A stretch of 41,991 bases of DNA from VBDM01 sp964430565 (GTDB lineage Bacteria; Pseudomonadota; Gammaproteobacteria; Burkholderiales; SG8-39), in the NCBI GenBank assembly GCA_964430565.1, contig CAYSFD010000009.1, positions 1 through 41,991 of the forward strand, in the 5' to 3' direction. Under the pieces are notes generated by a model. The model saw only the letters and a list, made by a program, of their open reading frames with translations. It did not search any database and was not told the origin of the DNA. The translations under genes and the position numbers were made by a program. The number at the start of each line of letters is the position of its first letter. Position 1 is the first letter of the stretch. This document shows positions 37,270 through 41,991 of the stretch, one piece after another.

Positions 37270-38807
37270 AATCTCGATCCGCTGCAACTGCAAAGGGCGC
37301 GAGCCACGGCAATTTCCTCACCTTGCGCTACCTCGGCATCGACACCTATCAGCACCACGTCGTGTTCATGCGCAGCGACTGCCATATCTGCCGCTCGGAG
37401 GGCTTCAGTACGCAATCGCGCGTACTGGTCGAGCTTCGCGATCGCGCTATCATCGCGACGGTCAACGTCGTGTACAGCGACCTGTTTTCGGACGGCGAAG
37501 GCAGTCTTTCGGAGTCGGCGTGGCGCGCCCTGGGCGCGAAGCCGGGCGACGAAATCAGGCTTTCGCACCCGGCGCCGGTCGAATCGCTCAGCCATGTGCG
37601 TGCGAAGGTCTATGGCAAGCCGCTCGACGAGGTCGCCATGCTCGAGATCGTGCGCGACATCAGGGCGGGCCGCTATTCCGACCTGCAGCTTTCGGCATTC
37701 ATCACCGCCTGCGCGGGAAACCACCTGGACCTTTCCGAGACCGTGGCGCTGACGCGCGCGATGGTCGCCGTGGGCGAGCGCCTGCAATGGCCGGCGGCCC
37801 GGGTGATGGACAAGCACTGCGTCGGGGGTCTGCCCGGGAACCGAACCACGCCGATCGTCGTTTCGATCGTGGCCGCGTTCGGGCTCACCATACCGAAAAC
37901 CTCGTCGCGCGCGATTACCTCCCCCGCCGGGACCGCCGACACCATGGAAACGCTCGCGCCCGTGGACTTGAGCGTCGAGGCGATGCGCAAAGTCGTCGAA
38001 CGCGAGGGCGGCTGCATCGTCTGGGGCGGGGCGGCGGGCTTGAGCCCCGCGGACGACGCTCTGGTGCGGGTCGAGCGCCCGCTCGAACTCGACAGCGAGG
38101 GGCAGCTCGTCGCCTCGGTGCTGTCGAAAAAAGCCGCTGCGGGATCCACGCACGTCGTCATCGACATGCCGGTCGGTCCGACCGCGAAAGTGCGCTCGAA
38201 GGCGGCGGCGGAATTCCTGAGCGGCCGGCTGCAAGAGGTGGGTGGCGCAATCGGCCTCAATGTCCGCGTCGCGATTACCGACGGGACCCAGCCGGTCGGA
38301 AGGGGAATCGGTCCGGCGCTCGAGGCTCGCGACGTGCTGGCGGTCCTGCGCGGCGAGGCCCAAGCGCCGCAGGACCTTCGCGAGCGCGCGCTGATGCTCG
38401 CAGGGCTGATTCTGGAGCTGTCGCACGGCGTCCCGCGAGGCGTCGGCAGGCAGCAGGCCGATCTTCTCCTGGACGACGGCCGGGCGTGGAGCAAGTTCCA
38501 GGCGATCTGCGAGGCACAGGGCGGAATGCGCACGCCCTCCCATGCGCGCCACACTCGTCCTGTCGTCGCTCCGCATGCCGGGCGCGTTGGGGTCGTCGAT
38601 AACCGGCGCCTTGCTCGCGTCGCGAAGCTCGCCGGCGCCCCGAATGCTCCCGCCGCGGGCGTGGAATTCCTCGCCCCCCTGGGGTGCGCGGTGGAAAGAG
38701 GCCAGCCGCTCTTTATCGTGCATGCCGAAGCGCCCGGCGAACTCGAGTACGCGATGGATTATGTGCGCTCGCAGCCCGGCATCGTTTCGATCCTGGAGTC
38801 GACGTGA
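37266..38807 (+). CDS. AMP phosphorylase/thymidine-phosphorylase-like enzyme
   Basis: A 513-residue enzyme of the nucleoside phosphorylase family (pyrimidine/AMP type). The key segment DKHCVGGLPGNRTTPIVV (about 179-196) matches the AMP-phosphorylase form, in contrast to the DKHSTGGVGDK form of bacterial thymidine phosphorylases; SRAITSPAGTADTMETLAPV follows. The N-terminal extra domain (about 1-90) and C-terminal PYNP-C-like domain (about 430-510) also fit AMP phosphorylase, which converts AMP to ribose-1,5-bisphosphate and adenine. In bacteria this could feed PRPP or a salvage route. The GTGA junction leads into a truncated PRPP-synthetase start. Confidence 0.88.
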   Translation: MKSRSAATAKGASHGNFLTLRYLGIDTYQHHVVFMRSDCHICRSEGFSTQSRVLVELRDRAIIATVNVVYSDLFSDGEGSLSESAWRALGAKPGDEIRLSHPAPVESLSHVRAKVYGKPLDEVAMLEIVRDIRAGRYSDLQLSAFITACAGNHLDLSETVALTRAMVAVGERLQWPAARVMDKHCVGGLPGNRTTPIVVSIVAAFGLTIPKTSSRAITSPAGTADTMETLAPVDLSVEAMRKVVEREGGCIVWGGAAGLSPADDALVRVERPLELDSEGQLVASVLSKKAAAGSTHVVIDMPVGPTAKVRSKAAAEFLSGRLQEVGGAIGLNVRVAITDGTQPVGRGIGPALEARDVLAVLRGEAQAPQDLRERALMLAGLILELSHGVPRGVGRQQADLLLDDGRAWSKFQAICEAQGGMRTPSHARHTRPVVAPHAGRVGVVDNRRLARVAKLAGAPNAPAAGVEFLAPLGCAVERGQPLFIVHAEAPGELEYAMDYVRSQPGIVSILEST

Positions 38808-38890
38808 CTACGATTGTGTTTTCCTTTCCGGGTCACGAGGATCTTGCGCGCGTGATTTCGGCTCGGCTGGATGCGGCGAGCGGAATGCCA
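38804..38890 (+). pseudogene. Truncated ribose-phosphate pyrophosphokinase (PRPP synthetase) start
   Basis: GTG 38804 overlaps the preceding stop (GTGA) and encodes MTTIVFSFPGHEDLARVI followed by SARLDA, the characteristic first strand and helix of PRPP-synthetase-like proteins. After about 25 residues the similarity is lost: the frame continues into the 3' end of the convergent glucan-synthetase gene (stop at 38907), where the metal/ATP-binding RFPDGE motif expected next is missing. A junction between 38875 and 38890 therefore fuses two unrelated gene fragments. The lost gene would have completed the coupled set, whose AMP-phosphorylase product (ribose-1,5-bisphosphate) relates to PRPP metabolism. 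Confidence 0.55.
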
Positions 38891-38906
38891 TATCCCCTCG
38901 TCGCCC

Positions 38907-41900
38907 TCACCCGAGAATCACGCGCACTTTGTGGGCTTGACCATCATTCACGAGCGGAACGCGCGTCGGGCTGTCCGGCAGCGTCTTGCCGTCCAGCTCG
39001 GCGCTGGCGACTCCACGGCTGACGCCATCGGGGTTCTCGACGGCAATCTCGTAGCGCGCAGAGCGATACTTGAAGACGATCTCGAATCGGGGCCACTCCT
39101 TGGGTATGCAGGGGGCGAGCAGCAGGAACGCTCCCTGTAGACGAAAACCGAGGATCGCTTCGATGCCGGCCCGGTACAGGCACCCGGCCGTGCCGGTGTA
39201 CCAGGTCCATCCGCCGCGCCCGGCGTGCGGGGCGACCGAGTAGACATCGGCGGCGACGGCGTAGGGCTCGACCTTGTAGCGCTGCACGTCGGCTCGCGTG
39301 CTCGTGCGGCGGATTGGATTCATGAGCGCGAACACCTCGGCGGACTTGTCTCCCTGGCCGAGGGCGGCAAAGGCAATCACCGACCACGTAGCGGCATGGT
39401 TGTATTGGCCGCCGTTCTCCCGAATGCCGGGCGGATAGCCCTTGATGTATCCGGGATCGAGCGGCGTCCGGTCGAAAGGCGGCGTAAACAGTAAGGCCAG
39501 ACCGTCGCCGTGATTGATGAGCTGTTCGTCCACCGCCGCCATGGCGCGAGCGGCGCGAGCCGGATCCGCCGCCCCGGAGATCACGCTCCAGGACTGCGCA
39601 ATCGAGTCGATCCGGCATTCATCGCTCGTAGACGAGCCGAGCGGCGTTCCGTCGTCGAAATAGCCACGCCGGTACCAGTCGCCGTCCCAACCCTCGCGCT
39701 CGAGTGAGATTCGGAGCGCAGCGGTGTGCGACAGCCACTTCGCGGCGCGCGCCTCTTCACCTCGAGCTTTCGCCAAAGGTGCGAACGCCGCAAGGGTTGC
39801 GTGCAGGAACCAGCCGAGCCAGACGCTCTCGCCTTTGCCCATCTCGCCGACCCGGTTCATGCCGTCGTTCCAGTCGCCCGCGCCGATCAACGGCAAGCCG
39901 TGTTCGCCGACAGCGAGGCTCTGGTCGAGCCCGCGCGCGCAGTGCTCGAAGAGTGTCGCGCTCTCGTCCGCGATCATGGGCTGGAAGTAGGCATCGTGCT
40001 CGCCGGACTGCAGCACCTGGCCTTCGAGAAATGGAACGGGCTCGTCCAGCACTGCGATGTCGCCGGTCGTCTCGACATAGTGTGCGGCGGCGTAGGCGAG
40101 CCAACTCCGGTCGTCGGAAACGCGTGTGCGGACGCCTTGGCCGGAGTGCGGCAGCCACCAATGCTGGACATCGCCCTCGACGAATTGCCGGGCAGCGGCG
40201 CGCAGGAGATGCTCGCGCGTCAGCGCCGGTCGCGACAGGGCGAGCGCCATGCCGTCCTGGAGTTGGTCGCGGAAACCGTAAGCGCCGCTCGCCTGATAGA
40301 ACGCCGCTCGCGCCCACACGCGGCAGACGAGCGTCTGATAGAGCAGCCAGCGATTCAGTATGATGTCCATGGACCGATCCGGCGTTTTCACCTGGACCGT
40401 GCCGAGCACATCGTCCCAATACCCGACGACGTCGCGCAGGACCGCATCTAGATCGGCCGCCCGGTAGCGAGCGATCAGGGATTGCGCATTGGCCGTTGTC
40501 GCGGCCTCGCCGATGAAAAAAACAATTTCCACCGTGCCGCCCGGCTCAAGCTCGAGCGTGGCTTGTAGCGCGCAGCAGGGATCGAGGCCGGCGCCGACCC
40601 GCTGCGAGAGGACGGATTCCCCCGCGAGCGCGGCCGGGTTGTCGAGCGTGCCGTTACGCCCGAGGAATTCCCGGCGGTCGCCGGTCCAGGCGGTCTGTCG
40701 TCCGCCCAGGTCCGCAAAGGCGACACGCGAACCGAAGGTCATGTTCCAGGGATTGCGCGCGAGCATCGCGCCGGTCTGCGGATCGAGTTCCGTGACGGCC
40801 GAGAACGCAGACGCGCCGCGCGACGCGCCGAGCACCCACTCCACATAGGCCGTGACCGAAAGCCGGCGGGGTCTCCCCGACGTGTTCCGGATCGTCAGCC
40901 GTGAGATCTTGATCGGATCGGCTAGCGGCACGTATTGCAGGAGATCGAGCGCGATGCCGTGCGCGGTGTGCTCGAACCGGCTGTAGCCCTGGCCGTGTCT
41001 GGCGGTATAGGGCGCGGCCTCGTCACGGATCGGCAGGGCCGTCGGGCCCCACAACTCGCCGGACTCCTCGTCACGCAGGTAGATGACCTCGCCCGGCCGA
41101 TCGCTGACGGGGTCGTTTGACCAGGGCGTGAGCTGGTTCTCGCGACTGCCAATCGACCAGGTGTAGCCGCTGCCCTCGACCGCGACCTGAAAGCCGAAGG
41201 AGGGATTGGCGATGACATTGATCCACGGGGCCGGCATCGAACGCCCGGCGCCGAGGATCGTCACATACTCCCGTCCGTCCGCGGCGAATCCGCCGAGCCC
41301 GTTGAAGAATTCGAGGTTCGGCGGCACCGGCACGGTTTGCGGCACGTCTGCGGGCGGCACGCGCCTCGGCGGCGGCGCGGCGGTGGTGGCCGCTTCCGGG
41401 AGACGTTTGAGCTGTTCCGATAGCGTTCCGTGTCGTCCGCCCAGCACGGCCCGGGCCATGGAGAGAAGCAGGGCGCGCGTCTCCATTGAAACAAGATCCG
41501 CACGCAGCACGAACACGGAGCCACGCGCGACGTCCGCTCCGATCTGCGGTCGGGACCGGCTCGTCCGAACCAGCGTCTCCAGGGCGATCTGAAGGTCCTG
41601 GATATACGAGGGTGCCCGCTCGTTCAGGATCACGAGATCGACCGCGAGCTGCTTCAGCCGCCAGTACTCGTGGGCGCGAAGCAGTTGCCGCACGATCTCC
41701 ACGTCCTCGGGCTCGTCGATGCGAACGAGGACGATCGGAATGTCCCCGGAGATCCCGTGCGCCCAGAGGGCCGCGGGGCCGCCCGTGTGACGCGTGAGCA
41801 CGTCGGTGGAGGGTCGGAGCGTCCGGTCCGAGTAGAGAATGCGGCCGGCGAGGCTTTGAAAGAGATGCGCCTCATCGGGTCCGATGCCGAGATGACGGAG

Positions 41901-41991
41901 CTGGACCTGGGCCTGCGTCCACGCCAGCGTGGCCGCGCGCTCAAACGTCGCCGGATTGTTGTACTCGTCGGCCAGTGCGAGGGCCTCGTCG
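38907..41991 (-). CDS. Cyclic beta-1,2-glucan synthetase, C-terminal part (window-edge partial)
   Basis: The visible 1028 residues are the C-terminal part of a very large NdvB/ChvB-like protein; the frame is open to the right edge (from 41990) before the first in-window start codon at 41801. The early segment (ATLAWTQAQVQLRHLGI … LAGRILYSDRTLRPS … LWAHGISGDIPIVLVRI) and the GH94 phosphorylase-like domain (residues about 230-1000) match this family, including GDWNDGMNRVGEMGKGESV (near 39830-39890) with the catalytic Asp region. Chain-length control by phosphorolysis in the C-terminal part is established in the family. It makes periplasmic osmoregulated glucans. The 3' end borders a gene-fragment junction. 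Confidence 0.88.
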   Translation of the reverse strand, partial: DEALALADEYNNPATFERAATLAWTQAQVQLRHLGIGPDEAHLFQSLAGRILYSDRTLRPSTDVLTRHTGGPAALWAHGISGDIPIVLVRIDEPEDVEIVRQLLRAHEYWRLKQLAVDLVILNERAPSYIQDLQIALETLVRTSRSRPQIGADVARGSVFVLRADLVSMETRALLLSMARAVLGGRHGTLSEQLKRLPEAATTAAPPPRRVPPADVPQTVPVPPNLEFFNGLGGFAADGREYVTILGAGRSMPAPWINVIANPSFGFQVAVEGSGYTWSIGSRENQLTPWSNDPVSDRPGEVIYLRDEESGELWGPTALPIRDEAAPYTARHGQGYSRFEHTAHGIALDLLQYVPLADPIKISRLTIRNTSGRPRRLSVTAYVEWVLGASRGASAFSAVTELDPQTGAMLARNPWNMTFGSRVAFADLGGRQTAWTGDRREFLGRNGTLDNPAALAGESVLSQRVGAGLDPCCALQATLELEPGGTVEIVFFIGEAATTANAQSLIARYRAADLDAVLRDVVGYWDDVLGTVQVKTPDRSMDIILNRWLLYQTLVCRVWARAAFYQASGAYGFRDQLQDGMALALSRPALTREHLLRAAARQFVEGDVQHWWLPHSGQGVRTRVSDDRSWLAYAAAHYVETTGDIAVLDEPVPFLEGQVLQSGEHDAYFQPMIADESATLFEHCARGLDQSLAVGEHGLPLIGAGDWNDGMNRVGEMGKGESVWLGWFLHATLAAFAPLAKARGEEARAAKWLSHTAALRISLEREGWDGDWYRRGYFDDGTPLGSSTSDECRIDSIAQSWSVISGAADPARAARAMAAVDEQLINHGDGLALLFTPPFDRTPLDPGYIKGYPPGIRENGGQYNHAATWSVIAFAALGQGDKSAEVFALMNPIRRTSTRADVQRYKVEPYAVAADVYSVAPHAGRGGWTWYTGTAGCLYRAGIEAILGFRLQGAFLLLAPCIPKEWPRFEIVFKYRSARYEIAVENPDGVSRGVASAELDGKTLPDSPTRVPLVNDGQAHKVRVILG

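Overview
The window is GC-rich, densely coding bacterial DNA with short intergenic gaps, many ATGA/GTGA stop-start overlaps and Shine-Dalgarno-led genes. The gene content (heavy-metal RND efflux, DsbB/DsbA/DsbD, DUF411, DUF302, DUF2933, DUF5676, Fnr-type boxes) suggests an environmental proteobacterium, most likely a betaproteobacterium; this is inferred from content, not from a marker gene. I see no rRNA, tRNA, CRISPR array, transposase or integrase, and no gene-free stretch above 300 bases.

Layout. 1-5.3 kb: the 3' part of a CusA copper pump, a SHOCT membrane protein, a CusF-like copper chaperone preceded by a possible upstream ORF, then a small unknown ORF coupled to a DsbB/DsbA thiol-oxidation pair. 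5.4-9.9 kb: a self-contained ECF sigma module. A sigma factor, zinc-finger anti-sigma, class I methyltransferase and short CDF-type transporter point right; a second, related methyltransferase, a DsrE-like protein and a secreted cupin point left. The shared intergenic region holds two head-to-head copies of the same ECF-type promoter, GGAACC-N16-CGTC. 10-11.4 kb: a periplasmic ethylbenzene-dehydrogenase-like haem protein behind a perfect Fnr-type box. 11.4-14.6 kb: a sulfur-related group (ArsR-rhodanese fusion regulator, fatty-acid hydroxylase, DsrE-like protein, SQR-like flavoprotein). 14.7-19.4 kb: Met-rich secreted protein, putative outer-membrane barrel, Tat-type multicopper oxidase and DsbD. 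19.5-26.5 kb: a complete Czc-type tripartite efflux operon with a CzcI-like protein and a small secreted accessory protein. 26.6-28.2 kb: DUF411, AhpD-like and DUF302 genes behind another Fnr-type box. 28.2-35.8 kb: a copper/membrane island with a Met-rich protein, two DUF5676 proteins, a CopA-type ATPase, a lycopene-cyclase-domain protein, DUF2933, an ICMT-like methyltransferase and a patatin. 35.6-38.9 kb: a coupled set of a small membrane protein, beta-CASP nuclease and AMP-phosphorylase-type enzyme, ending in a truncated PRPP-synthetase start. 38.9 kb to the end: the 3' part of a cyclic beta-1,2-glucan synthetase on the minus strand.

How it works together. Most genes fit envelope defence against copper and other metals: cytoplasmic export (CopA), periplasmic capture and oxidation (CusF, Met-rich proteins, multicopper oxidase), trans-envelope efflux (Cus, Czc) and disulfide repair (Dsb). 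Redox input is suggested by three nearly identical Fnr-type palindromes, each followed at 21-22 nt by a -10-like hexamer.

The two most unusual signals are (i) a short leader element found just upstream of four small metal-related genes, two copies of which share 16 identical bases and which reads in one frame as an F-x-[AV]-P-[PL]-like peptide, and (ii) the ECF twin-methyltransferase module with its mirrored promoters.
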